Positions 1-10,000 of a DNA stretch of 64,000 nucleotides are shown in pieces (within the stretch, counting starts at the first letter, position 1; each line of letters opens with the position of its first letter). The stretch is taken from positions 4,455,353 through 4,519,352 of the forward strand of contig OZ241346.1 in assembly GCA_965199875.1 (NCBI GenBank), given 5' to 3'. The DNA comes from VXYL01 sp965199875. Its GTDB lineage: Bacteria > Pseudomonadota > Gammaproteobacteria > Pseudomonadales > Azotimanducaceae. The position numbers and the translations under genes were made by a program. The notes beneath the pieces were generated by a model that saw only the letters and a list, made by a program, of their open reading frames with translations, had not been told where the DNA came from and searched no databases.

Positions 1-1
1 T

Positions 2-685
2 TCCGGCAAGACGACGCTGGCGGCCCGCCTTGCCGACCTTCTCGGTGCGGACTTCGTCGACCTGGACGCCATCAACTGGCTGCCGAACTGGGTGGGCCTC
101 AACGACACCGACCGGGAGGAACTGGAACGGCGATTCCGCGCTGCCACCCGAGGCGAACGCTGGGTGACGGCGGGTTCCTATACCGCGACGGCGCAGCGCG
201 CCTTCTGGCCCCGCCTCGACACCATCGTCTGGCTGGACTTGCCAGCGCCGTTGCTGGTCTGGCGCTGCCTGCGCCGTTCCTGGCGACGCTGGCGAAGCGG
301 CGAACTGCTTTGGGGCACCAACGTCGAGCGCTTCTGGCCGCAGCTTGCCGTGTGGCGGCAGCAGGACTCGCTCGTGTGGTGGATCGCCACGCAGCACCGC
401 CGCAAGCGGCGCAACATGCTGGCGGCCACGGTCGATCCGCGCTGGTCGCACGTTCGTTTCGTGCGTCTGCTGTCGAGTGCCGACGTGGCAGCGTTCGTCG
501 ATGGGCTGCGGCAAGCAGCGTGCTTCAACGCCGCTGAGCGGTCTTCGCCGCGGCGTCAATCGATGGCGCTCAACACCTCGCCGAGCACGCCGACGATGGC
601 TTCGATCTCCTGCTCGGAAATGACCAGCGCCGGGCCCAGCGCGATGGTGTCGGCGGTGGTGCGCAGCAGCACGCCGCGCTCGTAG
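2..685 (+). CDS. P-loop nucleotide kinase, adenylate kinase/topology-modulation type (5' partial)
   Basis: The frame enters from the left edge in the middle of a Walker A motif (SGKTTLAARLADLLG), so the start codon lies outside the window. It continues with DLDAINWLPNWV and an ERWVTAGSY strand, then an Arg-rich lid-like stretch (WRCLRRSWRRWRSGE). This is the pattern of the small adenylate-kinase-like 'topology modulation' P-loop proteins, which are about 170-180 residues long. The family-like part ends near position 525 (AFVDGLRQA). The remaining 50 or so codons are the antisense of the convergent aminotransferase gene, so the native stop appears lost and the frame overlaps its neighbour by 130 bp. 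The substrate cannot be told from the sequence. Confidence 0.7.
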   Translation, partial: SGKTTLAARLADLLGADFVDLDAINWLPNWVGLNDTDREELERRFRAATRGERWVTAGSYTATAQRAFWPRLDTIVWLDLPAPLLVWRCLRRSWRRWRSGELLWGTNVERFWPQLAVWRQQDSLVWWIATQHRRKRRNMLAATVDPRWSHVRFVRLLSSADVAAFVDGLRQAACFNAAERSSPRRQSMALNTSPSTPTMASISCSEMTSAGPSAMVSAVVRSSTPRS

Positions 686-1884
686 GCGAGGTCGAAGGCT
701 TCGCCGCCGCGCTTGCCCGGCGCGCCCGGCCGCGGTTCCAGTTCGACGGCGCCGGCAAGCCCGATGTTGCGGATGTCGCGCACGTTGGGCCGGTCGGCGA
801 GGTCGTGCAGCGCCGTCTCGAAGACCGGCGCCAGCTGCCGGGCGCGGGCGAACAGGTCCTCCTGCTCGTAGACGTCCAAGGCGGCCAGCGCCGCGGCCGT
901 TGCCAGCGGATGCCCCGAGTAGGTGTAGCCGTGGAAGAACTCGACGGCGCCGGGCGGCGCCGAATCGACGATGGCGTTGCGGATGTCGTCGCGCACCAGC
1001 ACGGCGCCCATCGGCACGGTGCCGCTGGTGATGCCCTTGGCGGTGGTGACGAGGTCCGGCACGACGCCGAAGCGCTCCGATGCGAAAGCCGCGCCGACGC
1101 GCCCGAACGCGGCGATCACTTCGTCGAAGATCAGCAGGATGCCGTGCTTGGCGGTGATGTCGCGCAAGCGCTGCAGGTAGCCTTCGGGCGGTGGCAGCAC
1201 GCCGGCCGAACCGGCGAAGGGCTCGACGACCACCGCGGCGATGGTGTCGGCGCCGTTGACGGCGACGATGCGTTCGAGTTCGTCGGCCAAGTGCGCGCCC
1301 CACCGCGGCTGGCCGCGGCTGAACGCCTGCTGCTCGTGATCGTAGGTTTGCGGCAGATGCGAAACGCCCGGCAGCAGCGGCCCGAACGCCTTGCGGTTGT
1401 TGCCGATGCCGCCGACGCTGGTGCCGCCAAAGCCAACGCCGTGGTAGCCGCGCTCGCGGCCGACGAAACGGATGCGGGACGCTTCGCCCCTGGCCTGGTG
1501 GTAGGCCAGCGCGATCTTCAAGGCAGTGTCGACGGATTCCGAGCCGGAGTTGGTGAAGAACACCGCGTCGATGTTCTCAGGCGCCATGTCCGCCAGCCGC
1601 TCGGCAAGCCGGAACACCGCCGGATGCCCCATCTGAAAGGCCATCGCGTAGTCCAGCCGGGAGGCTTGACGGGCGATGGCTTCGGCGATCTTCGGGTGGC
1701 AGTGTCCGGCGTTGCAGCACCACAGGCCGGCGATGGAGTCGAGCAGCTCGCGACCGTCCGCAGTGCGATAGCGGACGCCCGATGCGGACTCCACCAGCCG
1801 CGCCTTGGACTTGAAGGCGCGATTGGCGGTGAACGGCATCCAGTACGGCGCCAGGTTCAACTCGTTGTGCAGGCGCGTGCTCAT
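556..1884 (-). CDS. class III pyridoxal-phosphate aminotransferase, omega-amino acid:pyruvate type
   Basis: The 442-residue protein matches the class III (fold type I) aminotransferases that move an amino group from an omega-amino acid or amine to pyruvate or a similar acceptor. Visible features are the FxNSGSES phosphate-binding segment (residues 110-117), DEVIAAFGR with the pyridine-N aspartate D254, and TTAKGITSG with the Schiff-base lysine K283. The N-terminal APYWMPFTANRAFK is typical of beta-alanine/pyruvate transaminases. It is the last gene of a minus-strand group after the SDR (33 bp gap) and alanine racemase. The exact amine donor is inferred only at family level. Confidence 0.88.
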   Translation of the reverse strand: MSTRLHNELNLAPYWMPFTANRAFKSKARLVESASGVRYRTADGRELLDSIAGLWCCNAGHCHPKIAEAIARQASRLDYAMAFQMGHPAVFRLAERLADMAPENIDAVFFTNSGSESVDTALKIALAYHQARGEASRIRFVGRERGYHGVGFGGTSVGGIGNNRKAFGPLLPGVSHLPQTYDHEQQAFSRGQPRWGAHLADELERIVAVNGADTIAAVVVEPFAGSAGVLPPPEGYLQRLRDITAKHGILLIFDEVIAAFGRVGAAFASERFGVVPDLVTTAKGITSGTVPMGAVLVRDDIRNAIVDSAPPGAVEFFHGYTYSGHPLATAAALAALDVYEQEDLFARARQLAPVFETALHDLADRPNVRDIRNIGLAGAVELEPRPGAPGKRGGEAFDLAYERGVLLRTTADTIALGPALVISEQEIEAIVGVLGEVLSAID

Positions 1885-1917
1885 GGGTCCGGCATAGGGC
1901 TTCGTCGCGCGCTCGGC

Positions 1918-2730
1918 CTAGATGAGGTCCGCCGGATCGAGCTTGAACTCTTCGATCACTTGATCCGCGTAGTCGATGCGCCCGGTGATGGCGTTGGCGT
2001 CGCCGTGGCACAGCCGCAGGCAGGCTTCTGCCATGTGTTCCACCGGCGTCACCCGGTCCTTGTTGCCGTCGTTGATGAGCTTGTGATGCACCACGCCCGG
2101 GGTGGCCACCAGGCCCGGCGAGATCACGTTCACCCCCACGCCGCTGCCGTGGACTTCCTGCGCCAAGCCGGTGGTGAAACGCTCCAAGGCGGCCTTGCAC
2201 ATGCCGTACACGGTGCCGCCGTGGCCGCCCGGCGCTTTCGCGTCGGGATGGATGGCGGCGTGCGAGGAGATGTTGAGAATCCAGCCGCCGCCGCGTTCCA
2301 GCATGGACGGCAGGCACAGCTGCGCGAGTTCGAACGGCCCCCAGACCTGCACGTCCATCATGATGCGGAAGCGCTTCTCGCTGAACTCCTTCACCGGCAT
2401 GAACCACGTGACCGCGGCGTTGTTGACCAGGATGTCCACGGCGCCGTAGGCGGCTTCGGTGGCCGAGACGAGCTGGTGGCGATCCTCCTGCAGAGAGAGA
2501 TCGGCCTTCACCGCGATGGCTTCGCCGCCAGCGTCCTTGATGGCTTCCACCGTTTCGTTGATGGAGCCGGGCAGAAAGTGATCGTCGGCGGTCACCGAGC
2601 GGGCGGACACCACCACCTTCGCACCTTCCATTGCGTAGCGCTTGGCAATCGCCTCGCCGATGCCGCGGCTGGCACCCGTCACCACGGCCACCTGGCCGGC
2701 CAAGACGCCGTTGCGGTTTACCTCTGCCAT
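1918..2730 (-). CDS. SDR family NAD(P)-dependent oxidoreductase
   Basis: A classical short-chain dehydrogenase of 270 residues. It has the cofactor glycine motif TGASRGIG at residues 18-25, NNAA at 103-106, a catalytic serine in NISSHA (155-156), and Y175 with K179 in YGMCK. The start is supported by the Shine-Dalgarno sequence GAGGAGG seven bases upstream. A loop of about 20 residues after the ARS motif (SVTADDHFLPGSINET) resembles SDRs annotated in steroid or acyl degradation, but the substrate is unknown. The gene sits between alr and the aminotransferase on the same strand and is probably cotranscribed with them. Confidence 0.85.
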   Translation of the reverse strand: MAEVNRNGVLAGQVAVVTGASRGIGEAIAKRYAMEGAKVVVSARSVTADDHFLPGSINETVEAIKDAGGEAIAVKADLSLQEDRHQLVSATEAAYGAVDILVNNAAVTWFMPVKEFSEKRFRIMMDVQVWGPFELAQLCLPSMLERGGGWILNISSHAAIHPDAKAPGGHGGTVYGMCKAALERFTTGLAQEVHGSGVGVNVISPGLVATPGVVHHKLINDGNKDRVTPVEHMAEACLRLCHGDANAITGRIDYADQVIEEFKLDPADLI

Positions 2731-2770
2731 CGTCCCTCCTCGAGTGTTTTCAACGGCATTACCTTAGCAC

Positions 2771-3811
2771 TCAACCATCGACATAGCACCTGCGCACCCG
2801 CGCGCCGATGCGGGTCAGCACTTCGTAGTTGACGGTTCCTGCCCACGCCGCGGCTTCCTCCAGACTGATCTCCTTGCCGAAGATTTCCACCCAGTCGCCG
2901 AGCGCCAGGGACTCCGCCACGGCGCTCGCGTCGACGTGCAGCAGATCCATGGAGATGCGGCCGATGACCGGCAGGCGCACGCCGCGATAGGCCACTTCGC
3001 CCCCTTGCAGGCGGCGCGATACGCCGTCCGCATAGCCGATGCCGAGTACGGCAACCCGGGTTGGCGCCGCGGCCACGTAGGCACCGCCGTAGCCCACCGC
3101 TTCGCCGGCGCCGACATCCCGCAGCGCCAGGACTCTGGCCAACAGCGTGGCCACCGGGCGCATGGGATTCCACGCCGTGGCGAAGGGACTGCCCCCGTAG
3201 AGCGCAATGCCAGGACGCGCCATGTCGGACGCTGCGCCGAGCAGGATGCCGCCGGAGTTGCCGAAGCTGGTTCTCACCCCTGGGAACATCGCCGCCACGC
3301 CTTCGAAGCGGTCGATCTGCATCGCGTTCATCGGATGCGAGGGATCGTCCGCGTGCGCCAGATGAGACAGCAGCACGGCTACGTTCAGCGGCTTGAACAG
3401 CTCCGCTCGGAGTTCGTCGCAGGTAAAGCCCAGGCGGTTCATGCCGGTGTCGACGTGAACGGCGACCGGCAGTCGCCGATGCGGCTGCCAGAGACGCACC
3501 TGCTCGCGGTCGTTCAGCACTGGAGTGAGCGAGTGGCTTGCCATCGCCTGAGCGCTGTCGTCGTCGATTGGGCCGGAGAACACGTAGATGCGTTCGTCGC
3601 AGGAGGCGCCGCGCAGCCGCAGCCCCTCTTCGACGGTAGCGACGAAGAAGTCCTCGCAGCCTTCCTGGCGCAGCGCCTGCAAGACTCGAACGGCGCCAAG
3701 CCCGTAGCCGTCGGCCTTGACGACCGCCGCAGCGCACGGGGCCGCATCGGCAAGCAGCCGATAGTTGGCGCGCAAAGCGCCGACATTGACGATCAAACAG
3801 GCTAGTTCCAT
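2771..3811 (-). CDS. alr: alanine racemase
   Basis: PLP-dependent interconversion of L- and D-alanine for peptidoglycan. The N-terminal barrel begins VNVGALRANYRLL, and the PLP lysine is K32 in AVVKADGYGLG, close to the family consensus VKADAYGHG. HVDTGMNRLGF (the barrel HxDTGMxR motif), RPGIALYGGSP and the C-terminal VGYGGAY tyrosine region are all present. At 346 residues it is slightly shorter than the usual 355-370. It is the first gene of a minus-strand group with the SDR and aminotransferase. A 279-bp intergenic region separates it from the divergent giant surface gene at 4091, so a promoter for each is expected there. Confidence 0.93.
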   Translation of the reverse strand: MELACLIVNVGALRANYRLLADAAPCAAAVVKADGYGLGAVRVLQALRQEGCEDFFVATVEEGLRLRGASCDERIYVFSGPIDDDSAQAMASHSLTPVLNDREQVRLWQPHRRLPVAVHVDTGMNRLGFTCDELRAELFKPLNVAVLLSHLAHADDPSHPMNAMQIDRFEGVAAMFPGVRTSFGNSGGILLGAASDMARPGIALYGGSPFATAWNPMRPVATLLARVLALRDVGAGEAVGYGGAYVAAAPTRVAVLGIGYADGVSRRLQGGEVAYRGVRLPVIGRISMDLLHVDASAVAESLALGDWVEIFGKEISLEEAAAWAGTVNYEVLTRIGARVRRCYVDG

Positions 3812-4090
3812 GCCAATCCTTCCATGCGATCGGCCGACGCCGTGCGAGCGACACCAAGGAGTGGTTGCGTCAGACGTACGCTAAGCGCGATGCCGCCCTT
3901 GGACAATGCGGAACATGGCGCGTTCAGGAGCTCTCGCCAAGGACGGTCCCTAGTCGGCCACTTTACCGTTGCCAAAGAGCAAGAGTAAGGTATTCGGGAG
4001 AGCGAGAAGGGGGAAGGATGTTGATGACGTTGATCTTTCCCTAGCGTCCCCCTATGGTGTGGACAGCGAGTCGAGAGGGCGTACACGACA

Positions 4091-7000
4091 GTGCGGGTTC
4101 TGACAACGAGCGACTGTCCGCGCACCCGAGGGCGGTGTGTTCGGCATCTTCGCCCCGTCATCCTGCTCGCGTGCTTCGCGGCTTCCGTGGCGGCGCTAGG
4201 GGCTGCGCCGGCCACTTCCCCGCAAAATCTTCGCGCCGTCGTCGGCGACGGCCAGCTGACCTTCCACTGGGACGCTGTCGCCGACGCGACAGGCTACCGC
4301 TACCGCATGAAGGCGGACTCGGCGAAGTGGGGGGCATGGACTCCCGTCGCCGACGGCGCCACCAGCCACACCGCCGAGAACCTCGCCAACGGCACCGCGT
4401 ACTGGTTCAAGGTGCGCGCTGCGAACGGCGGCAGGACCGGGCCGCCGTCCGCCGCCATCTCCGCCACGCCGACGTCCGGCGAAGAAGAAGACGAAGCGCC
4501 GGCCGCCCCGCCGGCGAACCTGCGCGCCGTCGTCGGCGACGGCCAGCTGACCTTCCACTGGGACGCCGTTGCCGACGCCACTGGCTACCGCTACCGCATC
4601 AGGGCGGACTCGGCCGAATGGAGCGCGTGGACTCCCGTCGCCGACGGCGCCACCAGCCACACCGCCGAGAACCTCGCCAACGGCACCGCGTACTGGTTCA
4701 AGGTGCGCGCTGCGAACGGCGGCAGGACCGGGCCGCCGTCCGCCGCCATCTCCGCCACGCCGACATCCGGCGAAGAAGAAGACGAAGCGCCGGCCGCTCC
4801 GCCGGCGAACCTGCGCGCCGTCGTCGGCGACGGCCAGCTGACCTTCCACTGGGACGCCGTTGCCGACGCCACTGGCTACCGCTACCGCATCAGGGCGGAC
4901 TCGGCCGAGTGGAGCGCGTGGACTCCCGTCGCCGACGGCGCCACCAGCCACACCGCCGAGAACCTCGCCAACGGCACCGCGTACTGGTTCAAGGTGCGCG
5001 CTGTGCACGGCGGCAGGACCGGGCCGCCGTCCGCCGCCATCTCCGCCACGCCGACGTCCGGCGAAGAAGAAGACGAAGCGCCGGCCGCCCCGCCGGCGAA
5101 CCTGCGCGCCGTCGTCGGCGACGGCCAGCTGACCTTCCACTGGGACGCCGTTGCCGACGCCACTGGCTACCGCTACCGCATCAGGGTGGACTCGGCCGAA
5201 TGGAGCGCGTGGACTCCCGTCGCCGGCGGCGCCACCAGCCACACCGCCGAGAACCTCGCCAACGGCACCGCGTACTGGTTCCAGGTGCGCGCCATGCGCG
5301 GCGACGAGGCGGGCCCCGCGTCCGTGGAGATTTCGGCCACGCCGACGTCCGCGGAGGACGAGGAGGAGGCGCCGGCCGCCGCGCCGGCGAACCTGCGCGC
5401 CGTCGTCGGCGACGGCCAGCTGACCTTCCACTGGGACGCCGTTGCCGACGCCACCGGCTACCGCTACCGCATGAAGGCCGGCACCGCGGAGTGGGGGGCA
5501 TGGGCGTCCGTCGCCGGCGGCGCCACCAGCCACACCGCCGAGGACCTCGCCAACGGCACCGCGTACTGGTTCCAGGTGCGCGCCATGCGCGGCGACGAGG
5601 CGGGCCCCGCGTCCGTGGAGATTTCGGCCACGCCGACATCCGCGGAGGACGAGGAGGAGGTGCCGGCCGCCGCGCCGGCGAACCTGCGCGCCGTCGTCGG
5701 CGCCGGCCAGCTGACCTTCCACTGGGACGCCGTTGCCGACGCCACCGGCTACCACTACCGCATGAAGGCGGGCCCTGCTGAGTGGGGCGCGTGGACTTCC
5801 GTCGCCGGCGGCGCCACCAGCCACACGGCGGAGAACCTGACCAGCGGCACGGCCTACTGGTTCCAGGTGCGCGCCGCGAACGGCGGCGGCACCGGGCCGG
5901 CGTCCGTGGAGATTTCCGCCACGCCGGCAGCCGAGGACCTCGTGGAAATAGGCGACGCGGCGCTTCGCCGCTGCGTGGAGCAGGCGCTGGACAAGGGCGC
6001 CGGGGAAGCGATCAGCCAAAAGGAGCTGACCACGCTGACGAGTTTGAGCTGTCGCAGCGCCGGCGTCTCCAACCTCTCCGGCATCGACGCGGCCACTTCG
6101 CTGGCGGAACTCGATCTGCGCGACAACGCGGTGGCCGACATCGCCGCCGTGGCGGCCAACACCGGCCTCGGTAGCGGCGACACGGTGGACCTGCGCGGCA
6201 ATCCGCTGAACGCGGCCGCCCACGGCACGCATATCCCCGCCTTGCGGAACCGCGGCGCGTCCGTCTACTTCGACAAACCCGCCGCGTCCCCACCGGTCGA
6301 CATTCCCGACGCAGCGCTTCGCCATTGCGTGGAGCAGGCGCTGGACAAGGCAGCGGGAGAGACCATCACGAATAGCGACATGGCCTCGCTCACCTACCTC
6401 GGGTGCTACGCTGGCGAGCTGTCGAATCTCGCTGGGCTGGAGTTCGGCACGTCACTGACCGATCTGCGGATCTACGCCGACGACATTTCGGATCTGTCGC
6501 CGCTTGCAGGGCTCGAGTCGTTGACAAACCTTGAGCTGGAGTTCAACTCCATCTCGGACATCTCGCCGCTCTCCGGCCTAACGTCGCTGAATTACCTTAC
6601 CATTTTGCCGAGCCGAACCAAGGCGGAGCGGGAAGTCAACCCCATAGACGACATCTCCGCGCTCTCCAACCTCACGTCGCTGTATGTCCTGCTTTTGGAT
6701 TGGACCCACGTTGCGGACGTCTCGCCGCTACGCGACCTAACCGCCTTGGCCAACGTGTCTTTGGTGAACAACCGCATCTGCGACATCGGCCCGCTGGCGC
6801 AGAACGTCGGCCTCGTCGCTCCGGACCTTGTCCATTTGCGCGGCAATCCGCTGGGCGCTGCCGCTCACGACACGCACATTCCCACGCTGCAGGGCCGCGG
6901 CGTGACCGTACACTTCGACCCGCCAACGGAGGCGCCGGCGGCTTGCTCGTCCGCAGCCGAGGAGCTCGTGGAAATAGGCGACGCGGCGCTTCGCCACTGC

Positions 7001-10000
7001 GTGGAGCGGGCGCTGGGCAAGGGCGCGGGGCAAACCATCAGCGAGACCGAAATGGCCACGCTCTCGGAGCTCTCTTGCGGCGTGCGGTACGATGACGAAA
7101 TACCGGGCCGCCCTAGGCCCGACCCGGTTCACAACCCCCACGGCACCGTTTCCGACCTTGCGGGGCTGGAGTTCGCCGTCAACCTCTCGTCCTTGGATCT
7201 GCGCGGCAACGAGACCCTCTTTGACCTCTCGCCGCTGGCTGGCCTCTCCTCGTTGACGAGGCTGGACCTCTCCGACAACGACATCGACGACCTCTCGCCG
7301 TTGGCCGGTCTCGCTTCGTTGACGCACTTGCTGCTAGTCGACAACGCCGTCTCGGACCTCTCGCCGCTGGCTGGCCTCGCTTCGTTGAGGCGCCTGCTGC
7401 TGTCCAGAAATGCCGTCTCGGACCTCTCGCCACTCTCCCGCCTCACATCGTTGACGCACTTGCTGCTCGTCGACAGCGCTGTCACGGACCTCTCGCCGCT
7501 CGGAGGTCTCGCTTCGTTGGAGACTCTGCACCTCGGCAGCAACGCCATCTCGGACCTCTCGCCACTCGCGAGCCTCACATCGTTGACTGACTTGAGCCTC
7601 CATCAGAACGTGGTTGCGGACATCTCGGGGCTCGCCGGGCTCGTGTCCTTGGATACATTGAATCTGACCGGCAACCTCATCGTGGACGTGTCGGCGCTGC
7701 GCGGCTTGGAAGCGCTGACATCGCTAGACTTGAGCAGCAACCGGATCTCCGACATCTCCCCGCTGGTGGACAACGCCGGGCTTGGCGCGGGGTGGCTGCA
7801 TCCGGACTACGTCGATTTGCAGAGCAATCGCATCCCGTGCGGGACCAATGCTCATGGTGTCCATGCGTTGCGAAGCAGAGGCGCATCCGTGTTTGCGGAC
7901 GCGGTACGCATCGGAGCACCAGCGCAGGCGACGGCAACGACCGGCGACGGAACCGTCCAACTGAGCTGGCTAGCAGCGCCAGCCGGCTGCCACGTCGTGC
8001 GCTACGAGGTGCGCTACGGTATCGGCGAGTCGCCCGATTTCGGCCCGTGGGACGCCGTTGAGAACGGTGCCATGAACTACACCGTCGATGGCTTGATCAA
8101 CGGTCGGCGCTATGCATTCGAGGTGCGCGCGATCGGCGGCGACGGCGCAGGACTGGTTCGCCGGACCGAGGTCGCCCTCGCCGAGGATCCCGTTGGGCCA
8201 GTGGCAATCGTGGATGAACGATTGAGCGCCGGCATCGCGCAGGCGTTGGGCAAGGCCACGCGACCAAGCCAGCCGGGTCGTCCGGTCGCATCCAGCCAAT
8301 CGAGCGCGAGCGAAGTGGTCATCACGCAAGAAGACATGGCGACGTTGACGGACCTCGACTTGCGAGGGATGGACATCGCCGACTTGACGGGCTTGGAGTA
8401 CGCGTTGAACCTGCGTCGCTTGCTGCTGTCGGGCAACCGCGTCACCAGCCTCGACGCAATCGAGGGCTTGCAGTTCCTGTCCTCGCTCGATCTCAGTGCC
8501 AATGGCTTGTCGGACATCTCCTCGCTCTCACGCCTGCACGCCCTGGAAAGACTTTGGCTGAACGACAACGAAATCGCCGACATCTGGCCCTTGGCGGCGA
8601 ACATGGAGCTTGGCGCAGGCGAAGTCCGTTCTCATGGCAGCAGCGACTACGTGGATTTGCGCGGCAATCCCTTGAACAGGGACGCCACCCAAGAGCACGT
8701 GCCCTCGCTGCGGGAACGAGGCGCCGCCGTGTTGGTGGACGACCGAGCGCACCTGCTGCCCGTCTTCGCGGCGGCGGGCAACCGCTGGCGGCAGAGCTTC
8801 GCCCGCATCGTCAATCCGACGGACCGACACGGCGAGGTAGACGTGACGGCCATTGACGAGTCGGGCAACCGCCTGGGCCCGCTGACGCTGCCGGTTGGCG
8901 CTGGCGAGACCGTTCACTTCGATTCCGGCGACTTGGAGAACGGCAATGCGGATATAGGCATGCACTCCGGCGTCGGCGCCGGGGCTGGCGCTTGGCGACT
9001 GGAGCTGCGTTCCTCGTTGCCAATCGAGGTATTCGCCTACATGCGCCACGCCGACGGGCTGGTGACCAGCATGACCGCCTTGGCGCCCGACGCTTACGCG
9101 CAACACCGAATCCCGACCTTCAACCCCGGCAGCAACGGGCGGCAAACGAGCAGGTTGCGGGTGATCAATCCGACCGACAAGATGGCGCGGGTTCTGCTCG
9201 AGGGAGTGGACGACGGCGGCACGGCGGCCAGCGCGGCGGTAACGGTTCCGGCTGGCGGCGTGCGGGAATTCACGGCCGCGGCGCTGGAGCAAGGCGTCGG
9301 CCCCGGCATCGTGGACGGCGGCCTGGGCGACGGCGTGGGCAAGTGGCGGCTGACGGCGACTTCCTACGACGGCGTGCATGTTCTCAGCGTGCTCGACAAC
9401 CCTGCCGGACATCGTGCGAACCTTTCAACCGAGCCCTCCGGCAGCGGCCGGGTCCATCACCTGCCGCTCTTCCCTTCTGCGGCTTCGCCGGGACGAGAGG
9501 GCTTCGTTCGCGTGGTCAACCAGTCGCCACGCGCCGGCAGCGTGCGGGTTCGGGCGTTCGACGCCGACGGGAACGCGGCACCGGCGGGTACGCTTGCGTT
9601 GCCCGCGCACGGCGCCGTCCACTTCAACTCCCGCCAACTCGAACAGGGCAACGCCAAGGGGTTGACCGGACTGGCCGTCGCGCAGGGCGATTGGCGCTTG
9701 CAGCTGCACTCGGACTTGGACCTCGGCGTGTACGGCTACGTGCGGACAACGAGCGGATTCGTGGACAGCATCCACGAGACAGCGCCGGTTACAGGGACGG
9801 GAGCGCACCGGATCGTTTTCTTCAATCCGGCGCGCAACACGCGCCAAGCGAGCTGGCTGCGTATCGTCAACATGGGCGACACGCCGGCGAACGTGCGCAT
9901 CACCGGCACCGACGACGACGGCACGCCGGCGGCAGACCCGGTGCGCTTGACGATCCCCGCCAACGCCACGCGCGAGTTGACGGCGGAGGATCTCGAGACG

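Noticed and set aside
4054..5781. A plus-strand Arg-rich frame overlapping the FN3 array, repeating every 97 codons.
   Set aside because: It is the FN3 array read in another frame; the true frame has recognisable FN3 domains and a signal peptide.
4226..5971. Regular repeats considered as a CRISPR-like or satellite array.
   Set aside because: Units are 291 bp, coding and nearly identical throughout, with no spacers.
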